From NCBI RefSeq assembly GCF_001417735.1, contig NZ_BBUZ01000025.1:124001-188000 (forward strand): a stretch of 64,000 nucleotides of DNA, given 5' to 3'. This stretch comes from Streptomyces sp. NBRC 110028. Its GTDB lineage: Bacteria > Actinomycetota > Actinomycetes > Streptomycetales > Streptomycetaceae. The translations under genes were made by a program, and so were the position numbers. Below the pieces are notes generated by a model. That model was not told where the DNA came from and did not search any database. It saw only the letters and a list, made by a program, of their open reading frames with translations. Below are positions 37,366 to 45,077 of this stretch, piece by piece (the stretch's first letter is position 1; every line of letters begins with the position of its first letter).

Positions 37366-37844
37366 TGGACCTGCCAGGTCATCCGAGGTTCGTCATACAC
37401 GAACCCGAGCGACGTATACAGCGGCTCTCCCTCTGGGCTGGCCGCGAGGCTGATGCGCTTGCAGCCGCGCACGGCCATCCAGTCCATGAGGGCCGTCACC
37501 ACTGCCCGGGCGTAGCCCCGCCTGCGGAACTCTGGATCGGTGGCGACGGTGCTGATGTCACCGTTGAACGGCTTGCTGCTCCCTGGGCCAGGAAGCCGGG
37601 GTAGAAGAAACCCCACCGCACAGGACGCCACGCGGCCGGGAGCCGCATCCACCACGAACGCGGCGGCCGTGTCCGTGCCATGGAGCATGGCAACGAACAC
37701 CTGCTGGCACTCCTTGACCCACGGTCCGTCCGGTACATCCCGGGGCCTGCTCCAAGGCACCGCCGGGCAGGTCAGCGATAGCTGGCGCAGGCGGGCCAGC
37801 TCCCCGGCGTCGGCGGCCACCGCCCGTCGCACGGGCACGCTCAC
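37362..37844 (-). CDS. GNAT-family N-acetyltransferase
   Basis: 160 residues. The acetyl-CoA binding motif A appears as DPEFRRRGYARAVVTALMDW (about residues 105-124), followed by the C-terminal YTSLGFVYDEPRM typical of small-molecule or amino-acid acetyltransferases. GTG start; the gene is first in a minus-strand group with the helical-repeat protein and the permease. The substrate is unknown. Confidence 0.8.
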   Translation of the reverse strand: MSVPVRRAVAADAGELARLRQLSLTCPAVPWSRPRDVPDGPWVKECQQVFVAMLHGTDTAAAFVVDAAPGRVASCAVGFLLPRLPGPGSSKPFNGDISTVATDPEFRRRGYARAVVTALMDWMAVRGCKRISLAASPEGEPLYTSLGFVYDEPRMTWQVQ

Positions 37845-37914
37845 AGCCGTTCCTCCCGTTCAGAAGTGTGTTCTTGATTGCGGCGGTGCCCGTGAGATCC
37901 GTATCCTGCTGGGC

Positions 37915-38160
37915 AACGCGTTGATGGAGACGAGTAGCCCGGGATCACGCGAGCCGAGAGAGCCGCCGGAAGCTGGAAAGGCGGCCTCGCGCCCCGAGGC
38001 GAAGACCCTCCTGAGCGCGGGGAGGAACGACCCCGTTCGGTGGTCCAATGCCCCGCCGGTTGGCCCCCGTCAGCGGGCCCGAATGAGGCCGCCACGCTGT
38101 GGCGGCGAAAGTGCGGTGGCACCGCGAGTTGCCCTTCTCGCCCGCACTCCCAAGGGATCA
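37915..38160 (+). promoter_or_regulatory. T-box riboswitch leader of aspS2, specifier GAC (Asp)
   Basis: The 340-base leader before the aspartyl-tRNA synthetase gene carries the parts of a T-box in order. First comes a Stem I start with GATGGAGACGAGTAGC. Then comes the distal Stem I element AGAGAGCC followed by a GCTGGAAA loop and its GGCGGC partner. Next is a GAAGACC segment in the 3' side of Stem I where the specifier GAC (38004-38006) fits tRNA-Asp. A CCGCCAC/GTGGCGG hairpin follows near 38090-38106, and last the T-box sequence GTGGCACCGCG near 38111-38122. T-boxes sense uncharged tRNA. The specifier assignment is inference by alignment with known leaders. Confidence 0.75.
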
Positions 38161-38167
38161 TGACGAC

Positions 38168-38181
38168 GTCCTTCGGAGGAC
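38168..38181 (+). promoter_or_regulatory. Shine-Dalgarno-sequestering hairpin of aspS2
   Basis: GTCCTTCGGAGGAC can fold into a small stem around a TTCG-type loop and buries the GGAGG ribosome binding site of the ATG at 38186. With the upstream T-box this suggests control at translation initiation, as in actinobacterial ileS T-boxes. No run of T residues typical of a transcription terminator was seen between the T-box motif and the start. Confidence 0.55.
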
Positions 38182-38185
38182 CGCA

Positions 38186-39496
38186 ATGATCCAAAGCCGC
38201 GTACACGTCTCTGACCTGCGAGAACACGTCGGCCGTACCGTCACTGTCTGCGGGTGGGTAAACACCCTGCGCCTGCAGCGCAAGATGCAGTTCGTCATCG
38301 TGCGGGACAGCACCGGCATGGTGCAGGTGACCCACAAGCGTGACGAAGGGCCGCTTGAGGCCCAGCTCGAAGCTCTCACTCCCGAATCCGCAGTCAAGAT
38401 CACCGGCCGTGTCGTCGACGCCGAGCAGGTCAAGCTCGGCGGCCTGGAGCTCGTCCCTGAGTCGGTCGAGGTCCTGAACTTGGCCGCGACGCCGCTGCCG
38501 ATCGACGAGCAGACCGGCATTGAGCATCGGCTGGACTGGCGCTTCCTGGACGTGCGCCGTCGGACCGCCACACAGCTGATGTTCGCCGTGCAGACCACCC
38601 TGGAACAGGGGATGCGCGAGTACGCCTACGCGCAGGGCGCCACGGAGATGCACACCCCCAAGCTCATGGGCACGGCCTCGGAGTCCGGAGCGGAGGTCTT
38701 CAAGCTCGGTTACTTCGGCCGCAGCGCCTACCTGGCGCAGTCGCCGCAGTTCTACAAGCAGATGGCGATCTCGGCCGGCATCGAGAAGGTCTTCGAGATC
38801 GGCCCCGTCTTCCGTGCCGAGCCGTCGTTCACCTCCAGGCACGCCACCGAGTTCACCGGCGTCGACGTCGAGCTCGCCTGGATCGACGGCGTCGAGGACG
38901 TGATGGCGTTCGAGGAGCAGATGCTCGCCCACGCGATCGCGAAGGTCGCCGACTCCCATGGTGAGGCCATCCGAGAGCACTTCGGTGTGGAGATCACTGT
39001 CCCGACGACGCCCTTCCCTCGCATCACCATGGCCGAGGCGCACGAGATCCTGCGCAAGGGAGGCTGGGACCCGGAAGGGATCAAGGAGGACCTGGACCCG
39101 GAGGGCGAGCGCAGCATCAGCGCCCACATCCAGGAGGCCACCGGGCACGAGTTCGTGTTCATCACGCACTACCCGGTGAGCATCCGGCCCTTCTACCACA
39201 TGCGGCCGGCCGACGACCCGAGTGTGACTCTGAGCTTCGACCTGCTGTGGAAGGGGCTGGAGGTCACCACCGGCGCGCAGCGCGAGCACCGGTATGACGT
39301 GCTGCTGAAGCAGGCCGCCGAGAAGGGCATGAGCCCAGAGCCGTTGCAGGACTACCTGAACGCGTTCCGGTACGGCTGCCCGCCGCACGGTGGCCTGGGC
39401 ATGGGCCTCGGCCGGGTGCTGATGGTGCTCCTCGGTCTGGAGTCGATCCGCGAGGCCACCTTCCTGTTCCGCGGACCGAACCGTCTCACGCCGTAA
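38186..39496 (+). CDS. aspS2: Archaeal-type (probably non-discriminating) aspartyl-tRNA synthetase
   Basis: 436 residues, the short archaeal/AspS2 length, not the roughly 590 of the bacterial enzyme. It has an N-terminal OB anticodon-binding domain (residues 1-110) and a class II catalytic core. Motif 2 is FRAEPSFTSRHATEF and motif 3 is GLGMGLGRVLMVLLGLES. Enzymes of this type often charge both tRNA-Asp and tRNA-Asn. The ATG at 38186 follows GGAGG; the longer frame upstream runs through the T-box leader and is rejected. As a second AspRS in a cargo cluster it may give resistance to an AspRS inhibitor or supply Asp-tRNA for a peptide pathway. Both are inference. Confidence 0.9.
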   Translation: MIQSRVHVSDLREHVGRTVTVCGWVNTLRLQRKMQFVIVRDSTGMVQVTHKRDEGPLEAQLEALTPESAVKITGRVVDAEQVKLGGLELVPESVEVLNLAATPLPIDEQTGIEHRLDWRFLDVRRRTATQLMFAVQTTLEQGMREYAYAQGATEMHTPKLMGTASESGAEVFKLGYFGRSAYLAQSPQFYKQMAISAGIEKVFEIGPVFRAEPSFTSRHATEFTGVDVELAWIDGVEDVMAFEEQMLAHAIAKVADSHGEAIREHFGVEITVPTTPFPRITMAEAHEILRKGGWDPEGIKEDLDPEGERSISAHIQEATGHEFVFITHYPVSIRPFYHMRPADDPSVTLSFDLLWKGLEVTTGAQREHRYDVLLKQAAEKGMSPEPLQDYLNAFRYGCPPHGGLGMGLGRVLMVLLGLESIREATFLFRGPNRLTP

Positions 39497-39509
39497 CCGG
39501 CTGATGGGC

Positions 39510-39550
39510 GCGTCCCACGACACGGGCCGATGCCTCGTGTCGTGGGACGC
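39510..39550. terminator. Bidirectional terminator after aspS2
   Basis: A perfect 15-bp inverted repeat (GCGTCCCACGACACG at 39510-39524, complement at 39536-39550) with an 11-base loop lies between the converging aspS2 and cupin genes. Confidence 0.8.
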
Positions 39551-39554
39551 GGTC

Positions 39555-40337
39555 TCAGTAGCGGACGCTGCGCAGGTCATGCGTCCACGCCTCGGCAGGG
39601 TTCTTGTCCCAGTAGGCCCGCAGTGCCAACTCCCTCTCGGAGAAGCGGCCCTGGTGGCACAGGCCGCCGTGGGAGAGGGTGACGCTCATGGCGAGCGACG
39701 ACTCGGTGGTGACCCAGTGGGGGGTCAGGGCATGGCTCCACAACAGGTCGCCGGGCTGCATGACGACCGACTGGCGGTCGGCCGCGTCATGCTCGGGCGG
39801 CTCCTCACCCGTCGTCTCGCCGATCACCGCGGCATCGGCCGAGAGGTGCTTGTCGGGGAAGAGGTAGCTGTGGAACGTCTTGCCGCCATGCACCTGCCAG
39901 ACCAGGCCGTGCGAGTTGTCGTTGTGGTACGTCGAGGACGCCCCTTCGGTGGACAGGAAGAGGATCGGAGCCAGGCGCTGCCAGGTGAAACCCAGGGTGG
40001 ACAGATGGGCGCGCCAGGGGATCATCACCTCGTCCTGGAAGCCGTGCAGAAGGTCGTCGTAGAAGCGGCTGAGGTTGAAGTGCACCAGCCGGAACGGCCA
40101 CGTGACGATCTCTTCGAGCGGGGCGGTGCGGAAGGCGGCGGTGCGATCCATACGCACCTGCCAGTCGTCGTCCCCGAGGATCGTGAAGCGCACCTCCGTG
40201 TCCTGGCGGATGTGGTCGAGGACGTCGATGGCGGGCAGGAACGTGTAGTCGAAGGCGACCTCCAAGGAGAAGTTCGGCGGTTGCCGCCACCGATGTGTGA
40301 AGTCGTCCGGTGTCGTGATCGTCATAAAGCGGTCCAT
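39555..40337 (-). CDS. Cupin/JmjC-like protein, possible Fe(II)/2-oxoglutarate oxygenase
   Basis: 260 residues. A double-stranded beta-helix signature is visible: H138-x-D140 in STYHNDNSHG and a distal His in PGDLLWSHALTPHWV (H202 or H207), the facial triad of cupin-8/JmjC-type iron oxygenases that hydroxylate amino acid side chains in proteins or peptides. The start is either ATG 40337 or ATG 40325, neither with a strong ribosome binding site. It is last in the minus-strand group of two radical SAM enzymes and a small protein, so it may act on the same product. Confidence 0.65.
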   Translation of the reverse strand: MDRFMTITTPDDFTHRWRQPPNFSLEVAFDYTFLPAIDVLDHIRQDTEVRFTILGDDDWQVRMDRTAAFRTAPLEEIVTWPFRLVHFNLSRFYDDLLHGFQDEVMIPWRAHLSTLGFTWQRLAPILFLSTEGASSTYHNDNSHGLVWQVHGGKTFHSYLFPDKHLSADAAVIGETTGEEPPEHDAADRQSVVMQPGDLLWSHALTPHWVTTESSLAMSVTLSHGGLCHQGRFSERELALRAYWDKNPAEAWTHDLRSVRY

Positions 40338-40359
40338 GGAGTCGTGTGCGTAGCGCCGC

Positions 40360-41265
40360 TCACGCCGGCGCGGCGCACGACGCCGCGCGGTCGTCGGATG
40401 CGGCGGAGGATCGGCAGATGGCAGCGCAGTCCGGGGTCACGCGGTCCTGCGCCGGATCGGTCAGGAACTGTCTGATGCTGGCCCGAGGTGCATGAACGCT
40501 GACTGATGCCTGGCCGTAGGGACAGCGCCGTATGTGACCGTCCGCGGACACGTACGCGGTCGCTGAGCGGCACGACCACCGCTCGCCCCCCGTCGGTGGC
40601 AGCTGGAGGTCCCGGAGCTCGCCGAGGTAGGCCCGGTACCGATCGGACAGGTTGAAGTAGCGGCTCAGCACGTCGGCGTCCAGATGCTGCTGTACCAGAT
40701 AGTCCTGGACCGACTTGCCGTCCCGGCGCAAGGCGCGTTCGTCGAGGACGACGGGGCTGAACTGGACCTCCACGCCTGCCTCGGACACGAGGTCGGCCAG
40801 CTCCTGGCCCTCATCGTCGCTCAGGCCCCAGCAGGTGACGTGGAGGATCTTCGTCTCGGTGCTGATGGCGCGTAGCGTGGCGATGCCCGAGGCCGCTGTG
40901 CGGGTGGTGCGTCCCAGCAGCATCGCGCCTTGTGAGTCGGCGGACACGGTCACGTTGCTCAGTAGGTGGGTCACGTGGGAGAGGGCGATGACCTCGGCCA
41001 CGGAGCGAGCCGAGGTCACCATCGACACCGACATGCCGAACTGGTGCGCCAGCCGTACAAGTTGCCTGAGCTGCGGATGATGGGTGGGCTCGCCACCCGT
41101 CAGACATACGCCCTCCACGCCGGCTTCCCGCAGCCGCGACAGCGTGCGTGTGTACGTCGCGGTGTCGAGGAAGCCGTGAGCACGGTCAGCGCGGAAGCAG
41201 AAGCCGCAGGCCACCTTGCAGTGCCCGGCCGTGGAGACCAGCGCCGTACGGACGTGGACGCTCAT
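40360..41265 (-). CDS. Radical SAM protein (second of a pair)
   Basis: 301 residues from an ATG at 41265 that overlaps the upstream radical SAM stop codon (ATGA). The CX3CX2C cluster motif is at C16, C20 and C23 (AGHCKVACGFCFRAD). LTGGEPTHHPQL is the SAM-binding GGE motif. The C-terminus has further cysteines (CRSATAYVSADGHIRRCPYG, then DCAAICRSS) that could bind an auxiliary cluster, as in MoaA/SPASM-like enzymes. The pair with the next gene suggests a peptide- or small-molecule-modifying pathway. Confidence 0.85.
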   Translation of the reverse strand: MSVHVRTALVSTAGHCKVACGFCFRADRAHGFLDTATYTRTLSRLREAGVEGVCLTGGEPTHHPQLRQLVRLAHQFGMSVSMVTSARSVAEVIALSHVTHLLSNVTVSADSQGAMLLGRTTRTAASGIATLRAISTETKILHVTCWGLSDDEGQELADLVSEAGVEVQFSPVVLDERALRRDGKSVQDYLVQQHLDADVLSRYFNLSDRYRAYLGELRDLQLPPTGGERWSCRSATAYVSADGHIRRCPYGQASVSVHAPRASIRQFLTDPAQDRVTPDCAAICRSSAASDDRAASCAAPA

Positions 41266-42563
41266 TGCACCCCCGTGTTGTCCCACACGGCGATCTCCAC
41301 GGTGCTCGTGTAGAACGCGCACATCTCGGGATCAGGGCTCCTGCCTCCGACGAGGGCCTGCTCGTTGCGGGAGGGGCCGCCGCAGATGGCGAGCGCCGGG
41401 CAGTTCCCGCACTCGGGGATGGGCGCGACGTTCTTCGCCACACCAGCCAGTCGTCCTGGATCGGCACGCAACTCGTCCAGGGTGTGCAGGAATGACGGCT
41501 CGGTGAAGTTGATGTCGCACAGGCTGACCCGGTTGCCGGGCAGCAGGGCGGCGTTCAGACTGCGGTCCCCCTGCATGTGGTCGAACAGCATCGGCCGACG
41601 GGTGTCGAGGGCCTGGAAGGCGCGGTCGAGGACAGAGAACAGCATTCCGCCGCGACCCAGGGCGGCCAGGCGCGCCTCGTACAGCTCCTGAGCCAGGTCG
41701 GCGCCCTTTACCTGCCAGCGGCCAGCAGTCGGGATGGGAGTGTTGACGTAGATGAACTTCAGCCCGAGGTCATCGATGATCCACCGGACAGTCTCGGCCA
41801 AGCGCCCGATGTTCGCGGCCGTCGGGGTGAGGTTGCAGCCCACGTGCAGCCCCTCCGCCTCGACGAATCGGGCGACGTTGCGGCGAATGCGGTCGTCTGC
41901 GGGCTGTCCGCCGAGCAGAAGGCGGTGGGCGGAATTGATGCCCGGGGGGCCGTCGATGGAGATGCCGACCCCGTACTCGTACGCGACGAAGTGGGCGAGG
42001 GCTTCGTCGGTCAGACGGGCCCCGTTGGTGACGACCGTGCGCCGGACCCTTGCAACGTCGTATCGGTCGGCGAGGGTATCTGCGAGCCGGTCGCCGTACT
42101 GCATGAGGTCGAAGCGGATCGTCGGCTCGCCGCCGAACCACTGGATGGACACCTCTTCCTGGCCGGCGTTCTGCTCGAACAGGAACTCCAGGCCCTCCGA
42201 CAGCTCCTCCTTCGTCATGTCCGGCTTGCCGGTGTTCGTATCGACGAAGCAGTAAGTGCAGGCCATGTTGCAGCGGTCGGTGAGCACTACGCGCAGACCA
42301 CTGATGCGGTCAGGTGTGGCGTCGAGCCCAAGGAGTCGAAGACGGTTACGGAGTGCTTCTCGCCGGTCGGCCACGGGGCCGTCGGAGGTGAAGCCGAGCC
42401 CTGCGAGGGCTTCATGAGTCGCGGTCGGGGGGACCCCGGCGAGGTCGTGGACCTCGCCGGAGTCGATGAACACACTGTCCAGCCCGACCGGGTCGAGGAG
42501 AACTGCTTCCCCGTCCCGCTCGTACTGGAAGTACTTCCCCCACAGCATCCGGGGGACGGCCAT
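41262..42563 (-). CDS. Radical SAM/SPASM-domain enzyme
   Basis: 433 residues. C98, C102 and C105 (DRCNMACTYCFVD) hold the SAM cluster; WFGGEPTIRFD is the GGE motif. The C-terminal CGNCPALAICGGPSRNEQ with a later Cys is a SPASM-type auxiliary cluster domain, found in anaerobic sulfatase-maturing and RiPP-maturing enzymes. The N-terminal 90 residues (MLWGKYFQYERDGEAVLLDP) look like a peptide-binding or partner domain. Directly downstream of a 119-residue small protein and coupled to the second radical SAM gene. Confidence 0.88.
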   Translation of the reverse strand: MAVPRMLWGKYFQYERDGEAVLLDPVGLDSVFIDSGEVHDLAGVPPTATHEALAGLGFTSDGPVADRREALRNRLRLLGLDATPDRISGLRVVLTDRCNMACTYCFVDTNTGKPDMTKEELSEGLEFLFEQNAGQEEVSIQWFGGEPTIRFDLMQYGDRLADTLADRYDVARVRRTVVTNGARLTDEALAHFVAYEYGVGISIDGPPGINSAHRLLLGGQPADDRIRRNVARFVEAEGLHVGCNLTPTAANIGRLAETVRWIIDDLGLKFIYVNTPIPTAGRWQVKGADLAQELYEARLAALGRGGMLFSVLDRAFQALDTRRPMLFDHMQGDRSLNAALLPGNRVSLCDINFTEPSFLHTLDELRADPGRLAGVAKNVAPIPECGNCPALAICGGPSRNEQALVGGRSPDPEMCAFYTSTVEIAVWDNTGVQ

Positions 42564-42568
42564 GTTGG

Positions 42569-42928
42569 TCAGGCCGCCGTTTCCTCTTCGGCGATGCCGA
42601 GCTCGGCCATGACCTCGCGGACCTTGTCCTCGGCGGTGGCCTGGAGCTTCGCGGAGGTGGCCGGCGAGCCACCGTCGGCGAGGACGATCACGCCGGGCAG
42701 GGTCGGGTTGGGGGCGATGACCGTGATGCCGGCCGGGTCAGTGCCGATGACCATGATCGCGTCCTTCAGTTCGACCCAGTCGGTCTGCTCCTTGAGCGCG
42801 TCGATGATGCGGCCCTGCTTCTCCTGGAAGGAGGCCCGCTCGCCCATCCAGACGCCCGCCTTGGACTTGGAGTCCACGACGTCCGCGTAGATCAGGTGGT
42901 CCTTCTTCTCTCGCCTGGGCTGAGGCAC
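42569..42928 (-). CDS. 119-residue protein upstream of the radical SAM pair
   Basis: GTG start with AGAGAGGA upstream; 5 bases before the radical SAM/SPASM gene. The sequence has a basic start (MPQPRREKKDHLIYADVVDSK), a central helix with Trp and Lys, a hydrophobic beta-like part (AIMVIGTDPAGITVIAP), and an acidic C-terminal helix ending EEETAA. It contains no Cys. I do not recognise it. It might be a carrier or recognition protein, or the substrate, of the two radical SAM enzymes. The C-terminus does not look like a typical RiPP core. Confidence 0.6.
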   Translation of the reverse strand: MPQPRREKKDHLIYADVVDSKSKAGVWMGERASFQEKQGRIIDALKEQTDWVELKDAIMVIGTDPAGITVIAPNPTLPGVIVLADGGSPATSAKLQATAEDKVREVMAELGIAEEETAA

Positions 42929-42975
42929 AGTTGATCCTCTCTGTGTGTCGGACGTGCTGGAACAATCACTTGCAT

Positions 42976-43023
42976 CCGCCGGGGTCCGGCGGGGGCCGCC
43001 CCACGGGGAGTGGGTGGGGCGGC
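42976..43023 (-). terminator. Tandem hairpins downstream of the 43080-43499 gene
   Basis: Two adjacent perfect stems: 7 bp at 42976-42982/42986-42992 (CCGCCGG) and 10 bp at 42995-43004/43014-43023 (GCCGCCCCAC). They lie between the end of the minus-strand gene at 43080 and the start region of the 119-residue gene, so they probably end the former transcript or attenuate read-through into the radical SAM operon. Confidence 0.55.
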
Positions 43024-43079
43024 GTCTAGCCGCTCTGCGGCAGCTCCCACGGGGAGGAGTTCAGGCCGCAGAACGAGTC

Positions 43080-43499
43080 CTAATGGGGGCCTTCGCGCTC
43101 CAGGCGCGCCTTGATCAGGGCGCGGTGAAGCCCGTCAGGTGAGATCACGGCACGGGGGCCGGTGGGCAGCCGGTGCCAGTGGAGTCCGGGGCCGGACGTC
43201 CGCTTCGCCGAGGGGACGAGAACGTGGCAGGACGGTCCCAACGCGACAGTGCCCTGTTCCTCCCACCGTTCAGCGGTGCCGACCGGCGTCAGGAAGTACA
43301 TGCGCGGCTCACGGCCGCCGTCGTCGAGGACGACGGACCCGACAGGCAGCCCCTGCTCCTCGATGAGCTCTACGGCCCTGCGGCCCACGTGCTCGGGCGC
43401 ACGGATGGCGTCCCACCACGTGCCGGCGGGACACAACTCCGGCTCGCTGCCGAGAGGCATCCACCTCGGCAGTCGAGTGGTCGGGATCGCGTCCGACAT
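43080..43499 (-). CDS. Hypothetical protein, Streptomyces type
   Basis: 139 residues. It has a Trp/Pro-rich N-terminal half (LPRWMPLGSEPELCPAGTWWDAIRAP) and a beta-rich second half (MYFLTPVGTAERW, then SCHVLVPS, then LHWHRLP). It looks like the family often found beside XRE regulators in Streptomyces. No function is known to me. It is divided from the XRE gene by 119 bases containing two inverted repeats, and from the radical SAM operon by two hairpins. Confidence 0.6.
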   Translation of the reverse strand: MSDAIPTTRLPRWMPLGSEPELCPAGTWWDAIRAPEHVGRRAVELIEEQGLPVGSVVLDDGGREPRMYFLTPVGTAERWEEQGTVALGPSCHVLVPSAKRTSGPGLHWHRLPTGPRAVISPDGLHRALIKARLEREGPH

Positions 43500-43511
43500 A
43501 GGAAAGGCCCC

Positions 43512-43576
43512 CTCACAACTGAGTGTGAGAGGACCATTCCACGCTGGAGGCGGGTGTGCGCGGACAAACTGTCCGC
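43512..43576. promoter_or_regulatory. Two inverted repeats, possible operators
   Basis: CTCACA and TGTGAG separated by 6 bases (43512-43529) and GCGGACA and TGTCCGC separated by 3 bases (43560-43576) lie just upstream of the minus-strand gene at 43080-43499 and downstream of the XRE regulator. They are candidates for binding by that regulator. The first also overlaps the probable translation start region. Confidence 0.4.
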
Positions 43577-43618
43577 ACCCAATTCAGGCCAAGTGCCGCA
43601 AGGGTAAAGGGAGTTGTG

Positions 43619-44848
43619 CTACGCGACTCCGGCCCAGGTGCCGAACGCGGACAACTCGGCTGACGGGTGCGTGTCCATGCGCAGCAGCGAGCCGAGCGTT
43701 TCGCGCACAGATGGGTGGAATCGCGTGTGGTTCGGTGCGATCTTCCGGGCTCGCTTCAGCTCTGCGAACGCTCCGCCGCGGTCACCTTCCGCCAGGCGTG
43801 CGGAGGCGACGTCGATGTGATGGTGGCTGGATCGCTCACCCACCGTGGAGGCAGGCGGCGCCCATGCCGCTCCGCCCTGTCCCCATTCAGCGAGCCGGGC
43901 GAGGGCCTGCTCGCTGTCGCCGGTGTCGATCAACGTATGCACCGAGTGGATCTTGATGTTTGTGGGGCCGAAGCTCATCTCGTAGGCCAGGCTGTCCCGG
44001 TTGCCGGCCATCAGCGCGACCTGCTCTGCTTCGCGTAGGAACTCTTCCGCTGCATCGGGGTTGTTGTCCCGCGATTCCACGACCGCCAGCTTCAGCAGCA
44101 GTGCCCCGTCGACCGCGAGCGCGTCGTCGGTGTACGAGTGCTCCGGCTGGGCTCGCTCCAACTCGTGCCGCAGACCCTTGAGCTTGCGACGAGCCGACTC
44201 GGTAGCTCCCTGCCGCAGCATCGACCCCGCGACCAGGAACCCGGCCGTGAACTGCATGAGCGGATCGCCACTGCGGTCGGCTGCCCACCGCACCCTCTCC
44301 AAGGCCGTATTGCCGAGGTCGTGGTGCCCCATCTTGTGGGCCAGGCTGTTGACCGCACGGTATGCGCGGGCAAGATGCCAGAACGCCTTCTGCTGTTCAT
44401 CGCCACGCGCGCTGAGAGCAACGTGGGTCAGTTCTGTGATCACCGGAGGGAGCAGCGGCCCCATCGGCACGTACCGGGCATCACGCCGGAGAGCGGCGAT
44501 CTGGTCCACCTCGGAGGCCAGGACCGGCAGAGCGCGTGGGCGCGACTCCAACTCATCTGGGGTGTCGAAGCACAGCAGGATGCGCCTCAGCTCCGGAATG
44601 ACGGCGTGCACGCCGTCCTCCGCCTCGGGGTCCCCGTAGTACGGCTGACCGGTCAGCACCTCGGGGCCGAAGTGCAGGGCCCTCGACAGCGCGAGAATCA
44701 GGCTCGGCGTCGCCTTCCGCGCGCCGGACTCCAGCTTCTGCACCAGGCTGGGGGAGACCGCGACCCGCTGGGCAAGTTGCGCGGCGGACAGTCCCCGCGT
44801 CTTGCGTGCCACCCGGAGTCGGTCCCCCAGCATAACGCTCTCATTCAC
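43619..44848 (-). CDS. XRE-family regulator with helical-repeat sensor domain
   Basis: 409 residues. The N-terminal helix-turn-helix is clear (LRVARKTRGLSAAQLAQRVAVSPSLVQKLESG, residues 12-43). The remaining 340 residues are tandem helical repeats (for example AFWHLARAYRAVNSLAHKMG, then EEFLREAEQVALMAGN), like the peptide- or ligand-sensing domains of Streptomyces XRE regulators. It is divergent from the methyltransferase pseudogene and heads the minus-strand cluster, so it is the likely regulator of the radical SAM or methyltransferase genes. A start at ATG 44833 is also possible. Confidence 0.8.
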   Translation of the reverse strand: MNESVMLGDRLRVARKTRGLSAAQLAQRVAVSPSLVQKLESGARKATPSLILALSRALHFGPEVLTGQPYYGDPEAEDGVHAVIPELRRILLCFDTPDELESRPRALPVLASEVDQIAALRRDARYVPMGPLLPPVITELTHVALSARGDEQQKAFWHLARAYRAVNSLAHKMGHHDLGNTALERVRWAADRSGDPLMQFTAGFLVAGSMLRQGATESARRKLKGLRHELERAQPEHSYTDDALAVDGALLLKLAVVESRDNNPDAAEEFLREAEQVALMAGNRDSLAYEMSFGPTNIKIHSVHTLIDTGDSEQALARLAEWGQGGAAWAPPASTVGERSSHHHIDVASARLAEGDRGGAFAELKRARKIAPNHTRFHPSVRETLGSLLRMDTHPSAELSAFGTWAGVA

Positions 44849-45077
44849 GTCGGCTTCCCCTCGCTGATCGGAGCATTGTGGCCAGAGTACGTATTGCGAA
44901 TGGTGCCCAGAAGGCCCGTCGCCAAGAGTTAACGGACCAACGGAGAACCCGTAGATCGGCGTCAGGACATCCGTGCGGCTGCGCGCGGTTCCCTGGACGG
45001 CACCGTGACATCTCGATCAACGGCCTGCGAGCCGTGATCGCTCACCAATGATCTTCCACATCGCACGAGAGGTAGTC

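Noticed and set aside
44849..45077. Search for an FxLD-type precursor peptide upstream of the methyltransferase pseudogene
   Set aside because: No short frame with a ribosome binding site and a Phe-x-Leu-Asp motif was found between the XRE gene and the pseudogene.
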